Positions 51,019-60,840 of a stretch of 64,000 nt of DNA are shown in pieces (positions within the stretch are counted from its first letter, which is position 1; the number at the start of each line of letters is the position of its first letter). This stretch comes from Prorocentrum cordatum (taxonomy: Eukaryota; Sar; Dinophyceae; Prorocentrales; Prorocentraceae). The stretch lies in NCBI GenBank assembly GCA_963575745.1, contig CAUYUJ010012558.1, forward strand, positions 988,203 through 1,052,202, written 5' to 3'. Below the pieces are notes generated by a model that was given only the letters and a program-made list of their open reading frames with translations, did not search any database and had not been told where the DNA came from. The translations under genes were made by a program, and so were the position numbers.

Positions 51019-52072
51019 CTAGAACTCGCGCTGGAACCAGCACTTGACAGCAGCGCGGTCTCCACCTTCATCCTCCAGCAACCTGCAGCACTCGTCGAGC
51101 GCATGCTTCAGAAGGTTCTTCACGTCGCTGTCAAAGCCGAGAGCCACAGGCTTCACCTCGAAGATGCTGCCCTCTCCCTCGTACTTCTCCTTGTCGGTGC
51201 CGTCCTCGATGTGGAGGACTACGGGCTTCTCCTGGAAGATGCCGTCCTCACCCTCGAACTTCACAGTGTCAGCGCCGTCAATACCGAATTTACAGCGCTC
51301 AAACACGTCCGCGGCGTCCTCGTAGTAGTCCTCCTTGCTGACGCTGGTGATGCCGACTACCTTGCCGACGCCCAGTTGCTACAGGGGTGATGTGCTTCGC
51401 GAGCCCGCTCTGTCTTCTCGACGGCCTCCCTGTTCAGCATGAGGACGACGTTGACGGAGCTGGCTGGGTCCTCATCCCGATGCCAGCAAGCCCAGCCGTC
51501 CGCTGTGTCCTCGCCGTCCATGTTGAAGTCCATGCCGTCGTCGCTGTAGGTGTCGAAAATGTCGCCGTGCACGTGCACCTCCGCGATCTTCGAACACATC
51601 TGCAGGCCTTTGTCGACAAGGATGTCCCCCTTGTCGTTCAATCCACCTCCCTCGGAAGACAGGAGCGAGATCGGCTCCTCCGCCTGCGTTCCCGCTCGTC
51701 CTTCCTGCGCTTCTTCTCCTTCTTCCTGAACCTGTCCTTCTTGCCCCGCTCCATGTCCTGCGGCAGGTAGGCGCCCGAGGCTCTGCTGACCCCGAGCCAC
51801 TCCACCGGTCCTGCTTCGGGATCGCCTCCGCCACCGGAGTCCCCCAGAGGCCCCCAAGATGCCCCAGGGATGCGCGGCAGCGAGTGGCCTCCAGCAGGGT
51901 TGCCGTCCTCGATGGCCAGCAGCGGAGCCCTGGACGGCTCCACTGTCGACGGCTTGGGCTGCGGGCGACCCTTTGCGAGGGGCGAGACGGCCACCACCGC
52001 CGCCAACACCGCCGCCGCGACTGCCGTCTTCACGAAATTGGGGACCTCCGCATTCCCAACGTAATGAGACAT
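51019..52072 (-). CDS. Host-gene candidate: basic N-terminal membrane protein of unknown function
   Basis: Three minus-strand frame pieces follow each other with strong GC3 bias. Piece 1 starts at an ATG at 52072 (MSHYVGNAEVPNFVKTAV), has a hydrophobic span (KTAVAAAVLAAVVAVSPLA) and ends in a very basic segment (RFRKKEKKRRKDERERRRR) near 51650. Piece 2 is acidic and mixed (KGDILVDKGLQMCSKIAEV, FDTYSDDGMDFNMDGED, DPASSVNVVLMLNREAVEK), about 51640-51380. Piece 3 (KVVGITSVSKEDYYEDAAD, FERCKFGIDGADTVKFEG, LKHALDECCRLLEDEGGDR) ends in TAG at 51019. The junctions near 51650 and 51385 need frame changes. Short introns or indels could explain them, but I could not fix splice sites. I recognise no domain. 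The layout suggests a membrane-anchored protein with a charged globular part. Confidence 0.45.
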
Positions 52073-52204
52073 GTTCCGCGTCTCCGCCGTCCTCCAGCCC
52101 GACTGCCGCCAGGGGGCCAAGTCGCGCCATGGCATGCAAAATAGATCGTGCCAGCTCCTGGGGGCTGCGCCCCCTTTCAAGTGCGCACCCAGAAGACCCC
52201 ACCC

Positions 52205-52350
52205 CGCCAGGGCCGAAAGGGGCTAGGGGGAGGAGGAGGAGGAGGAGGAGGAGGAGGAGGAGGTTCCGATGGTTCCGATGACGACGAGGGGCTCCGAAAA
52301 CGAGGCACCAAGCCAGAAACGCGATACATCATAAGCGCTAATTGCAAAAA
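52205..52350. repeat. (GGA)n microsatellite and LINE 3' flank
   Basis: A (GGA)n run at 52208-52263 lies a short distance downstream (on the minus strand) of the LINE stop codon. The intervening 80 or so bp are probably the LINE 3' untranslated region. Confidence 0.6.
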
Positions 52351-55300
52351 TCAGCTACGCGAGGTGATAGGAACAGGCTTGTGAAAACCATTTCCTATCT
52401 TTTCGCCTGACGGGCCCTTCCCCTGGATAAGGTACTTCCTCTTAAAGTACCTCGGAGAACCCAGGGGAGGTCTACCCTTACAAGGTCTGGCAATCAAAAA
52501 CGCTCTGCTCACACACCTCGCAGTGCAATCTACACACCAAACCATCGGGCCCGTTTTCCAGAGGCGGTGCGACTCATGAGCCATCTGGACCCCCTTAGGG
52601 GGTCCTCCACAGCTCAAGTTCACCAGGTCACACCTACGAGCACGATTCTCTCCGCACCTCGCGCAAGCCCATCGTCCTTTGTACCTACGCACTACGTGGC
52701 CATTGTCATCACTCAGAGCGAGGCCGATCGGCCTCTCAACGTACTCCTTCCGTTCCACATCAGCCCATTTTCCTCTCGAACAGCGGCGCAGGATGCGCAG
52801 CACAGTTTTCAGCGTCAACGCTGCCGCCTGCTCGCGCATGTGACGAGCACGCTCTTGAGGTAGATCTCGTGGGTGCATGGCCGCACCACACTTGGCATAG
52901 AAATCCACTTGCTTGTTGCCGTGCCAGTGGGCCAAGGGAATCTGCTGAGCCAGCGCTTGCGTCTGCGAGAGGTGCGAGGGAATCCACTCGATCTGAATTT
53001 CATCAGCACCGACATCATCAACAGCTTTCCAGAACTGAACCCAAAGCTCTGCATACTGGTGTCCAGAATGAGTGCCATAGGGATGTCCAGCTTGCCAACC
53101 AATAAAGAGCTCTTTGAAGTCAGTGACGAGGTGCAGCTGGCCCTGCGACTTGTGCAGGATGGCTTGTCGGGCTGCAAACAACTCCGCCGCACCTGAGGTC
53201 TGCCATGGAAAGGGAACAGGTCCTGATGCTGCTGCAATGACATTTCCCACCGCGTCGATCATACAAAAGGCCCATCCACCACGAGCTCGAAACTCACAAT
53301 GTGGAAAGATACAGCTGCCATCCACACAAACAACTCCACTGATCAGGCCAGAAACTGTGCACACATGCCAGCGAATCGTATGGTGAGCAACTGCATCAGG
53401 AAGCTGAAACAGGGGATCAGGAAAGAGCCCTTTGCACAGCATCATAGTACACGGATGATCTTGACCATACTCATTGCGGCCCCACAACATGAGCTTCCTC
53501 TCGAAACCGCTCCAGTCTTGTCTCTCCGTGAGATGCCAATCACATCTGAAACACCTGTGCAGATCAGTCCCTTCCTCAACCCCACAAATCGCACATAGTG
53601 GGCTCTCCGTGGCCTGCACATCATGCAGTCGAACTTGATTGAAGAAACCTCCAGCCAGCCAAGTACGAAGAAGACCAGCTCCTTTGAAGTCTCCTTTCTT
53701 CCGAAGGTCGGATATCTCCTTGAGGGCCGGCTCCAAAATGGGCGGTCCAACTAAACCTTCCATCCCACGACTGCCTGGAACACCTGCTAAGAGCCGTCGT
53801 TTAGTGGATACATTGACCAGCTTCCTAAGGGTGCCGACGCCGATATCATCTAAATCAACTCGTGATCCGCGCTCAGTGAACCAAACTTTCCAACTCTCAG
53901 CTCGCCATCCCATACGACGAAGCGTCATGAGAACTGCTCCAGCAGGTCCCTTGACTGACTGCCAAGTCTTGGTGTGGTTCTGCGCGTGCATGAAGGCTAG
54001 GGCCATGGCTTTCGGTCTGACCCACTGCTCCCACTTGGCCTTCATCCAGTACGCGAGCGGGTACTCATCAGCAATGAAGGTTGGATCAGACCGAGGACAA
54101 TGTGAAAGAAGAAACTCCATGGTTCTGCTCCTTCCCCTTGCTGAGCCAAACTGCGCATGACCAGAGAGGGAGCGTACTTTCTGCAGCTGGGTGTCACTCA
54201 TGCCTTGCACTTTAGCCGTGTAGCCAACTGACGCCAGACCTCCTGAGCGAAACAGCTTGCCCATCTGTCGCCCTCCTTGCGCCAGCCTGCGAAACCGTGG
54301 AACTCTCCGTCCAACTGCTGCCACTCGCCCTCGATGTGTAGGGATTCTGCCCCCTCCACCCATCCGTCGATCATGTCCGAGCTGTCGCACAACTCTAGCT
54401 CGCCGAAAGGCCCAGTCACATAGCGCCATCTCCACTTGCCTGGCCAACTTTGGAGTCGTCGCAATAACATGTCCTTTGTTCGGGCTCAGCTCCAAACCTA
54501 TCCTGACCAGGAGCCTGCACAACATCTTGGCCGCAGCAATGATGATACGTGCAGCATCGGCCTCAGTGCCCGTAGCCTGTAGACTGCCATCGTCCACAAC
54601 AACGCTGATGGTGAGCGACGGCCACAAGGTGTAGACCTGGTCGTACGCGCCCCAAGTGAAAAGGATCATCATGGTGGTGGCATCCGAGCACCCTGCGATG
54701 ACGCCTTGGTTCGTGGAAATGAATCTTGAAGCGATCTTCCCAAACTTGAGGCATCTTTGACCAGCATACGTCTTGATGAGCATCGCCAAGCGCCTTTTGG
54801 GAAACTTGTGCCTGCAGCCAATCTCCCACAATAAGGCATGCGATATCTTCTCGAAGGCTTTCTTCAAATCAAGCATCACAGTGACCGTGTGTCTCATCAA
54901 TGCTCGTCCCGCTTCTGCCATGACTGACTGAGTCCACACCGCGCGCTCCGAACTGCGCCCTGCCGTGGCGTAGTGGTAAGGCCGAGCATACTCTTGAAGC
55001 CACCGCCGTTGGACAGGTCTTCTGCATCTGTTGTAGACTCGGAGCGTGTCGGTCATAAGGCCGATCAACCTGTGGCCACCTTCAGGCTCGGGTAAACGCG
55101 GGAGTACTGTATTCTTCATCTGCTTGGGAACCTCCGCAATACGTTCCGCTACCTCCATAACAGAACTGAAAGCTTGCAAGCAGTCGTCGGATAACAGCGC
55201 CATATTCCTGGGCCCAAGGTTGTCGATGCCCGAGGCCGTCTTCACTTTGAACGAAAGCGCTGCCTTGCGAATCTGCTCAACTTCCAGAGGTTCCATTTGA

Positions 55301-58218
55301 TCATCCATCTGAAGTTGGGATAAATGTAGGCCGGCTCCAAAAGAGCTTGCTGCAGGATCATGATTCCATATCTTAAGCCACTGCTGCAGGTCCGCGTCGA
55401 GTGTAGTAGCATGTGACTTGATGCCCGTGGCAGGATGAACTTCTGCTTGCGTCCACAAAGTTGGTAGCTTACTCCATCTGTGTGCCTTCGACTGCTCCTG
55501 CTCGATGGACTTAGCTACCGCCTGCCGCCACTCCTTGACCCGCTGCTTTGAGTACAGCTGCTCGAGCTTGGTGGCTTCCTGCGCTGCAAACCAACTGCAA
55601 TCCCGTATCCATTCATCCTCCCAACTCCATTCATAGTCGAGTCGGTACCAAAGGACAAACCAGGAACTGCCCATGTCCAAGTTCTTGCGCCTCAACTTGC
55701 GAAGGGTCTGAAGCCGCTGCTGAATGAATTGCGAGTCCAGCTCCCACTCCCTCTTGAGCGCATGAAGAAGGTCCTGGAATGCCATGGCCGCCCTTCTCCA
55801 ATTCCGTGAGATGGGGTCTCCTTCAGCGCCTCTACCTGGTGCTTTGCGAGCCGCTGCCACCAGCTTGAACTGAGGCACATGTAGCTCACCCCGTCCAGCT
55901 GCAGCACGTCGCTTGTTGTCAGGAAGGTGATACCGATCTGCCAACTCCGCCTCAGCCATCTGAGCCCACGTCTGAAAGCACCAGTCGAGGTCCTGAGCTT
56001 CACGTGCATGATGGCACTCATCATGTACTTGGTCGTACGATGGAGGTGGACGTGGAGCGCCAAGCGGACAATCGTTGGGAAACTTCCGCGGCATCACGAT
56101 CTGCTGCTCCATGGCCGCGCCAGGTCCTGCTTCTAGCTCAAGCAAAACTCCCCAATGCGTTGCTAGGCTGAGGCCCTCCAGTCGTCGCACTCCCGTGATC
56201 AAGCTCTTGAAATGCTTGGAGACCACAAAGAAATCTATAGTTCGTCCACGTCCTGCTGAGCACGTCCACTCAAACGGAGCTGCTATGGTAGCTGGCATGT
56301 CATTCAAAACGTTGAGCTCCTCCAGGTCGAGCGGACTCATGTTCCAATCACCTCCAATGATGAAAGGGCGTCCCAGTCTCTTGAGCTGCTCAAAACATTG
56401 CAGGATGATCTGCCTATTGTTGTCCTCCACGTCTTTGTGCTGATTACCTGAGATGAGGTAGATCGAGGCCAGAATGAAGCCACCAGGGAGCATGCCATCG
56501 ATCCACTGTGTTGTCCATCTTGAGGTCGGGGGTGTAACGCCACCCATGTCAGGTGGAGCTGCTGAGCCGATATCTTGTCGAACTCCGACTGCCACTCCTG
56601 ACGATGCTGACGTGGCTGTGGTGCCCGGCTTGGCTGGGGAGATGTGGAAGTGCCAGCCCTGATGCTTCAGCCTCACCACAGTGTCCCCCGCCGCTGGTTT
56701 GAGCAGCTTGTGCTCCTGGATGAGCAGGGCATCAGCATCGACCTCGATCTCTACCACCTCCGCTGCGATCTTGGACAACTTCGCCGCCTCCTTCTGCGCT
56801 GAGGTAATGTTGGCAGTGACAATCCTCCACGTGCGCACCTTTGTAGTCACCACCTCCTCTGGTCGGGCCTGACTGGGGAGGCCGACACCACAGTTGCGGC
56901 AGGTCCGCTCAGCACTCAAGGCGTCGCTTTGATTCTGCGCCGACGCCAAGTTTTGCTGAGCTGCAGTCCGCACTGGCATACCTCCCTTGGGAGGCGACGA
57001 GGTGTTCCCAAACGGGCCTGTGCCCCAAGACGCGGGGCCCGAGGGTTCATGGTCGTCGGCGGCACGAGGGGCACACTCCCCGACGCCAATCCCCCCAGGG
57101 CCCCCGTCAGCCTCTTGAGGCTGAGTCTGGCGAAGCGACCCAACCTGCTCAAGACTCCCCAAGACAGCACCTCGGGGGTTCGGGAGCTTCTCTGGCTTGG
57201 ATTCTATATTAGAACCACCACTCTGAGATAGCACCAGAGTATCTGCATGCAGCTGTGCAGCTCGTGGTGCAGGTGGTCCAGCTGGATCCTCAGGGTCAGC
57301 TTCATCATCTTCATCTTGTTGGTCCTCAGTTTTGACCCCAGCATCGTCCTCAGTTTTGACCCCAGCATCGTGTTGGCCATCTTCGCTTGGGAGTTCAACT
57401 GTTGGCCGATACCGAGCCGCATCAATAGGCGGGGCCCGACTCTCACGTATCTCTCGGCGAAATAGACGTTGAATATCTCCCAGCTGCTGCCAGTGTAGAG
57501 CTATGACCCTGTCCCATTCGTTGAACGTGTCCTGCGACTCCAGCCAGTCCAGGTACTCAAGGAAGTTGGCTCTGTTATTGCTAGACTGCACCCATGCCAT
57601 GTAACAATAATTGCGAGCAGCTTGGCTGAGGTGAGCCTCATCCCGAAAATCTGCAGGTGATTGCTGCCTGAGCTTCACAACTGCGTACTGCCCGCACATG
57701 TCCATCCACTCCTCATATCCTGAGGAATCTGAAGCAAGTGAGGGAACCCATCTGCATGCTGCTGACATCAGTCCTTCGCGAAAGATGTACTGTGGCGTGT
57801 CAGGATCCACGGGCGGTGGCTTGCCCATCGCACACGGCTCCCCTGACACCCAAACGATGCCGTCGTAGATGTTGAGCGAACAGATAAGAGCTCCAAACAA
57901 CTCTGCATTCTGCTCTGAAACAGCACCGTCAACCACACCACTGCCAGAAACTGCACGTATCTGCATGGCTGACTGTGGTACCAAAGAAGGGATGGCCGTC
58001 GAACTCCCAACTGCCGCTCTGAGTGAAAACGCCACTGTCGAGCCGAGCGAATTGAGGCAGTCCAACAGCTGAAGCGCCTGGTACCTCTGCGAAGGTGGAG
58101 CCGACAACAGCGGCGCCATCTGCTGGAGCGTGAGCTGCGTCTGGCTCACTATCTGCTGGAAGTGGCCCCAGCTGCCAGCTTTCGCAAAGCCCTCAGTGGG
58201 TGTCTGCTGCAGCAGCTG
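52351..58218 (-). CDS. LINE ORF2: endonuclease, reverse transcriptase, RNase H
   Basis: I place the start at 58218, where homology-like sequence replaces the ORF1 shadow (QLLQQTPTEGFAKAGSW). The same frame is open upstream to 59346, but that part mirrors ORF1. An N-terminal helical region (58.2-57.1 kb) of unknown role is followed by an EEP endonuclease (about 56840-56110) with TANITSAQ, LLIQEHKLL, FIIGGDWNMSP, RTIDFFVVSKH and SLATHWGVLLEL. RT motifs lie at about 55100-54450: VTVMLDLKKAFEKISHAL (motif A), STNQGVIAGCSDATTM (motif B) and SVVVDDGSLQATG (motif C, VVDD). A C-x2-C-H-x-C motif (PLCAICGVEEGTDLHRCF) is near 53600. RNase H is at 53345-52870 (VCVDGSCIFPH, TSGAAELFAARQAI, HLVTDFKELFIGW, GNKQVDFYAK). 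A C-terminal Cys-rich region (ACARCGENRARRCDL, WCVDCTARC) ends in TGA. Confidence 0.85.
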   Translation of the reverse strand, partial: QLLQQTPTEGFAKAGSWGHFQQIVSQTQLTLQQMAPLLSAPPSQRYQALQLLDCLNSLGSTVAFSLRAAVGSSTAIPSLVPQSAMQIRAVSGSGVVDGAVSEQNAELFGALICSLNIYDGIVWVSGEPCAMGKPPPVDPDTPQYIFREGLMSAACRWVPSLASDSSGYEEWMDMCGQYAVVKLRQQSPADFRDEAHLSQAARNYCYMAWVQSSNNRANFLEYLDWLESQDTFNEWDRVIALHWQQLGDIQRLFRREIRESRAPPIDAARYRPTVELPSEDGQHDAGVKTEDDAGVKTEDQQDEDDEADPEDPAGPPAPRAAQLHADTLVLSQSGGSNIESKPEKLPNPRGAVLGSLEQVGSLRQTQPQEADGGPGGIGVGECAPRAADDHEPSGPASWGTGPFGNTSSPPKGGMPVRTAAQQNLASAQNQSDALSAERTCRNCGVGLPSQARPEEVVTTKVRTWRIVTANITSAQKEAAKLSKIAAEVVEIEVDADALLIQEHKLLKPAAGDTVVRLKHQGWHFHISPAKPGTTATSASSGVAVGVRQDIGSAAPPDMGGVTPPTSRWTTQWIDGMLPGGFILASIYLISGNQHKDVEDNNRQIILQCFEQLKRLGRPFIIGGDWNMSPLDLEELNVLNDMPATIAAPFEWTCSAGRGRTIDFFVVSKHFKSLITGVRRLEGLSLATHWGVLLELEAGPGAAMEQQIVMPRKFPNDCPLGAPRPPPSYDQVHDECHHAREAQDLDWCFQTWAQMAEAELADRYHLPDNKRRAAAGRGELHVPQFKLVAAARKAPGRGAEGDPISRNWRRAAMAFQDLLHALKREWELDSQFIQQRLQTLRKLRRKNLDMGSSWFVLWYRLDYEWSWEDEWIRDCSWFAAQEATKLEQLYSKQRVKEWRQAVAKSIEQEQSKAHRWSKLPTLWTQAEVHPATGIKSHATTLDADLQQWLKIWNHDPAASSFGAGLHLSQLQMDDQMEPLEVEQIRKAALSFKVKTASGIDNLGPRNMALLSDDCLQAFSSVMEVAERIAEVPKQMKNTVLPRLPEPEGGHRLIGLMTDTLRVYNRCRRPVQRRWLQEYARPYHYATAGRSSERAVWTQSVMAEAGRALMRHTVTVMLDLKKAFEKISHALLWEIGCRHKFPKRRLAMLIKTYAGQRCLKFGKIASRFISTNQGVIAGCSDATTMMILFTWGAYDQVYTLWPSLTISVVVDDGSLQATGTEADAARIIIAAAKMLCRLLVRIGLELSPNKGHVIATTPKLARQVEMALCDWAFRRARVVRQLGHDRRMGGGGRIPTHRGRVAAVGRRVPRFRRLAQGGRQMGKLFRSGGLASVGYTAKVQGMSDTQLQKVRSLSGHAQFGSARGRSRTMEFLLSHCPRSDPTFIADEYPLAYWMKAKWEQWVRPKAMALAFMHAQNHTKTWQSVKGPAGAVLMTLRRMGWRAESWKVWFTERGSRVDLDDIGVGTLRKLVNVSTKRRLLAGVPGSRGMEGLVGPPILEPALKEISDLRKKGDFKGAGLLRTWLAGGFFNQVRLHDVQATESPLCAICGVEEGTDLHRCFRCDWHLTERQDWSGFERKLMLWGRNEYGQDHPCTMMLCKGLFPDPLFQLPDAVAHHTIRWHVCTVSGLISGVVCVDGSCIFPHCEFRARGGWAFCMIDAVGNVIAAASGPVPFPWQTSGAAELFAARQAILHKSQGQLHLVTDFKELFIGWQAGHPYGTHSGHQYAELWVQFWKAVDDVGADEIQIEWIPSHLSQTQALAQQIPLAHWHGNKQVDFYAKCGAAMHPRDLPQERARHMREQAAALTLKTVLRILRRCSRGKWADVERKEYVERPIGLALSDDNGHVVRRYKGRWACARCGENRARRCDLVNLSCGGPPKGVQMAHESHRLWKTGPMVWCVDCTARCVSRAFLIARPCKGRPPLGSPRYFKRKYLIQGKGPSGEKIGNGFHKPVPITSRS

Positions 58219-59554
58219 GGGCCCCGACCCTGCGCCGCTTGGCCTTCTCAGCAGCTGAGGCCAGCTGCTGGCGAATCCTCTTGCGGGCTTCGTTGATGCG
58301 CTGGATCTCGGCGACGTCGTCAACCCCGTCCAGCTTGAGGCCCTGCTCGTTGTACAGGTCCTCCAGGTCCTCGTCCTCGGGCACTGGGATGTCAAGCTCG
58401 GGTCCAGCACCCATGCCGACATCACCTGCACCACTGCCGCCGCCGTCACCAGGAGGAGCGGTAGGCTGCTCAGCCTGAGCGCTCTCCTGCTGGGCCCTCC
58501 TCTTCTCGGCCTCCTGCTTTTGGTACTGCTCCAGCGCCTGCTGAAGAGCCTGCATGGGCCCTCGCAAAGGCTCAGGAACTTCGCTGTCGCTGCCTGCCAG
58601 CTGAAGCTCTGCGAATCGTCCACAAAGCTGCAGGGCTGGAGTGGCTGCACCACTGGCCTGCTCCTTGAGGAAGGCGTCGGACTTCGCCTTCTCGAGCTGC
58701 TGCTTTTTGTGCTTGTGATTCTCCAGAATCTGCTTCTCTGCGTCACGACTTGCCAGGGCGCGCTGGTACTCCTCCTCGCGCTCCTTGAGCCGCTCCTCAG
58801 ACTTCTGAAGCTTTTTGTTAGTGTCTTCCAGCCTCTGGCCCAGCTGGAACGAAGTGAGCTTTGTGATGTCGACGGGCTGGTCGGACGCCTTGACAGACAT
58901 CGCCTTGTCCCACTGCACCACCATGCTCTTCGCCTGCTCTGGCCAGAGCTTCCGATCATCTCCGTGTGCCTTGACCATGGTCTCAAGCATCGCTTTCGCC
59001 GTTGCCTGATCGACCATAGGTTGAGCAGCAGGGGCTGGCGAGGCCTGGGTCTGGCTGATGGAGCCTGCCCAGAGAGAGGCTGGCGGTCCGTCCGCCCACC
59101 TGTTCTTCGCCTTCTGCCAAGGGGGCTGGCTCTTGCCTCCACCCGCTGCTCCCTGATTCTGCTTTCTCTGCTTCTCCAGCACTCCTTTTGGCGCCTGCTT
59201 GCCGCAGCGCAGGCAGTGGGTGCGGTGGGCATAGTTGGCGAACGCTGTGCCATACACCCTCGCGCAGTTCCCACAAGGCCAAGAAGGGTGCCTTGCCGCC
59301 ATCCGTGGCCCGCCCGAGCGAACCGCGTCGAAGTACACTCGGGCAAGCCCAGTGCGCCTGGGCCGACACGGCTTGGAGGAGGAGGAGGAGGAGGAGGAGG
59401 AGGAGGAGGAGGAGGAGGGGGAGGGGCGGCAGGAGGAGGAGGATGAGGACGACGACGACGCGTTTCGCCATGTTGGCTTCCTCCTCTGGAAGCTCGCTCG
59501 GATACTCAACTGACTGATTGATGTGGGGGAGACTCCTATCGTCTTCTCCTCCAC
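58193..59554 (-). CDS. LINE ORF1: RanBP2-like zinc finger and coiled coil
   Basis: The frame is 453 residues and ends in TGA. Poly-Ser runs at residues 33-60 come from a (TCC)n microsatellite. The better start may be Met85 at 59302, just before the zinc finger. That finger (HPSWPCGNCARVYGTA, then NYAHRTHCLRCGKQAP) has the W-x-C-x2-C...N...C-x2-C pattern of RanBP2-type fingers. Residues about 230-305 form a charged coiled coil (LGQRLEDTNKKLQKSEERL, then KREEEYQRAL-like heptads). A second helical stretch is near 335-365, then an acidic patch and a basic C-terminus (ARKRIRQQLASAAEKAKRRR). ORF1 proteins of LINEs bind RNA and multimerise through coiled coils, which fits. Confidence 0.75.
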   Translation of the reverse strand: MEEKTIGVSPTSISQLSIRASFQRRKPTWRNASSSSSSSSSCRPSPSSSSSSSSSSSSSSKPCRPRRTGLARVYFDAVRSGGPRMAARHPSWPCGNCARVYGTAFANYAHRTHCLRCGKQAPKGVLEKQRKQNQGAAGGGKSQPPWQKAKNRWADGPPASLWAGSISQTQASPAPAAQPMVDQATAKAMLETMVKAHGDDRKLWPEQAKSMVVQWDKAMSVKASDQPVDITKLTSFQLGQRLEDTNKKLQKSEERLKEREEEYQRALASRDAEKQILENHKHKKQQLEKAKSDAFLKEQASGAATPALQLCGRFAELQLAGSDSEVPEPLRGPMQALQQALEQYQKQEAEKRRAQQESAQAEQPTAPPGDGGGSGAGDVGMGAGPELDIPVPEDEDLEDLYNEQGLKLDGVDDVAEIQRINEARKRIRQQLASAAEKAKRRRVGAPAAAADTH

Positions 59555-60540
59555 CTCCTCCTCCTTCTCCTCCTCCTTCTCCTCCTCCTACTCCTCGCCC
59601 CCTCTTCTCCTCCTCCGCCTAATTCTTCGCTTGCACCTCCTCCTCCTCCTCCTCCGTCGTCGTCCCCTTTCTTCTCCTCCTCCCTGCTCTCGCTCTCCTC
59701 CTCCTCCTATTCCTCCTTCCTCTCCCCCTTCTCTCCCACCTCATCAATCCTCCTCCTCCTCCTCCTCCTCCTCTCCTCGTCCTCCTCCGCCTCCTCGCCT
59801 CCTCCTCCTCCTCCTCCTCCAGTTCCTCCTCATTCTCCTCCTCCTCCCTCCCCCATCTCTTCCTCCTCCTCCTCCTCCTCCTCCTCCTCATCATCATCAT
59901 CATCATCAGCATCATCATCACCATCATCAGCAACATCAACATCACCAACATCAACATGATCATCTCTCAACTCCTCCTCCGCCGTCTCCTCATCCTGCTG
60001 TCGTCCTTCATTTCCACCGCGTCCTCCTCCTTGCGGGGAGCCGCCTGGATAGCGGCTGAGGGCCCTGGGTCCTGACGGTTTCAGTCGGGGGTGCCCCCCC
60101 CCCCACACACATGTTGTCTTGATGTAGTGTGGGTTCAGGCGACTTGGACTTACCTTCGACTAGCGTATTCGTCCTCCTTCTCCTCCTCCTCCTTCTCCTC
60201 CTCCTCCTCCTCCTCCTCCTCCTCCTCCTCAATGTTCGTTTCCTCCTCCTCATCCTCGTCCTCCTCCTCGTCCTCCACCTCCTCCTCCTTCCCCTCCGTC
60301 TCCTTCTCCTTCGTATCCTTTCCCTCCGTCTCCTCCCCCTATACCTCCTCATCCAACTCCACATCGGTCTCCTCCTCCTCCTCCTTCTCCTCCTGCTGCT
60401 GCCCACCCCCCACTACTCCACTTTCTCCGCCTTCCCAGGAGGAGCGAGTAGCAAGAAAGGGGTAGGAGGGAAGGAGTAGGAGGAGGAGGAGGAGGAGGAG
60501 GAGGAGGAGGAGGAAGAGCAACAGCAGCAGGAAGCGGAGC
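59525..60540. repeat. (CTC)n/(CAT)n microsatellites with an inverted (GGA)n block
   Basis: (CTC)n dominates 59535-59890, then (CAT)n at 59885-59960, complex sequence to about 60165, (CTC)n at 60170-60420 and (GGA)n at 60465-60515. The opposite-strand tracts at 60.2 and 60.5 kb could pair with each other. No gene. Confidence 0.85.
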
Positions 60541-60544
60541 GTTG

Positions 60545-60840
60545 GCACTCAACCGTCTGCGTTACCCTATGCCGAGCTTGCTTTGGAACTCAGTCGTCTG
60601 GGCCACCTCAGACGATGCCAAGCTTGATTTGGAACTCTGCCCCCTCGGCCACCCTGGGCGAACCATTAGGCAGCCTCCGGTTGCACGCCCCCCTCTCGCC
60701 ACACCCTTCTTTTGAATGCATTCCAAAAGGTAGAGCACGGCATGCTTGCTAATGGCTCGGGAGGGTGAGCTCGATTCTCCGAAGGGCATCCCACACTAGA
60801 GGCAGTGCGCTGTCTGACCCCTGGTGGCTCTGAAGGGTCA
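60545..60840. repeat. Dispersed repeat, copy 1
   Basis: The blocks TTTGGAACTC, CCACCCTGGGCGAA, GGTTGCACGC and CTCGCCACACCC correspond in order to TTTGAAACCTC, CTACCCTGGGCGAA, TGTTGCACGC and TTCGCCACGCCC at 62685-62770. The family is diverged and unidentified. Part of the block is itself duplicated (60575 and 60613). Confidence 0.55.

Larger units (their letters stand above)
52290..59560 (-). mobile_element. Long LINE with ORF1 and ORF2, essentially intact
   Basis: About 7.2 kb of minus-strand sequence encodes a zinc-finger/coiled-coil ORF1 protein. ORF2 follows, with endonuclease, RT, a Cys/His motif, RNase H and a C-terminal Cys-rich region. ORF2 has no internal stop. A single +1 frame change joins the two. 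RNase H after RT places it among the LINEs that carry their own RNase H. Boundaries are approximate because no poly-A tail or target duplication was found. Confidence 0.85.

Noticed and set aside
50692-51390. Plus-strand frame of 232 codons
   Set aside because: It is the antisense of the host-gene candidate at 51.0-52.1 kb, and the minus strand has the more protein-like translation and GC3 bias.
58219-59346. Upstream extension of the long LINE ORF2 frame (to 2,331 codons)
   Set aside because: This part is the out-of-frame shadow of ORF1, which has the zinc finger and coiled coil. Its own translation is Ser/Arg-rich noise.
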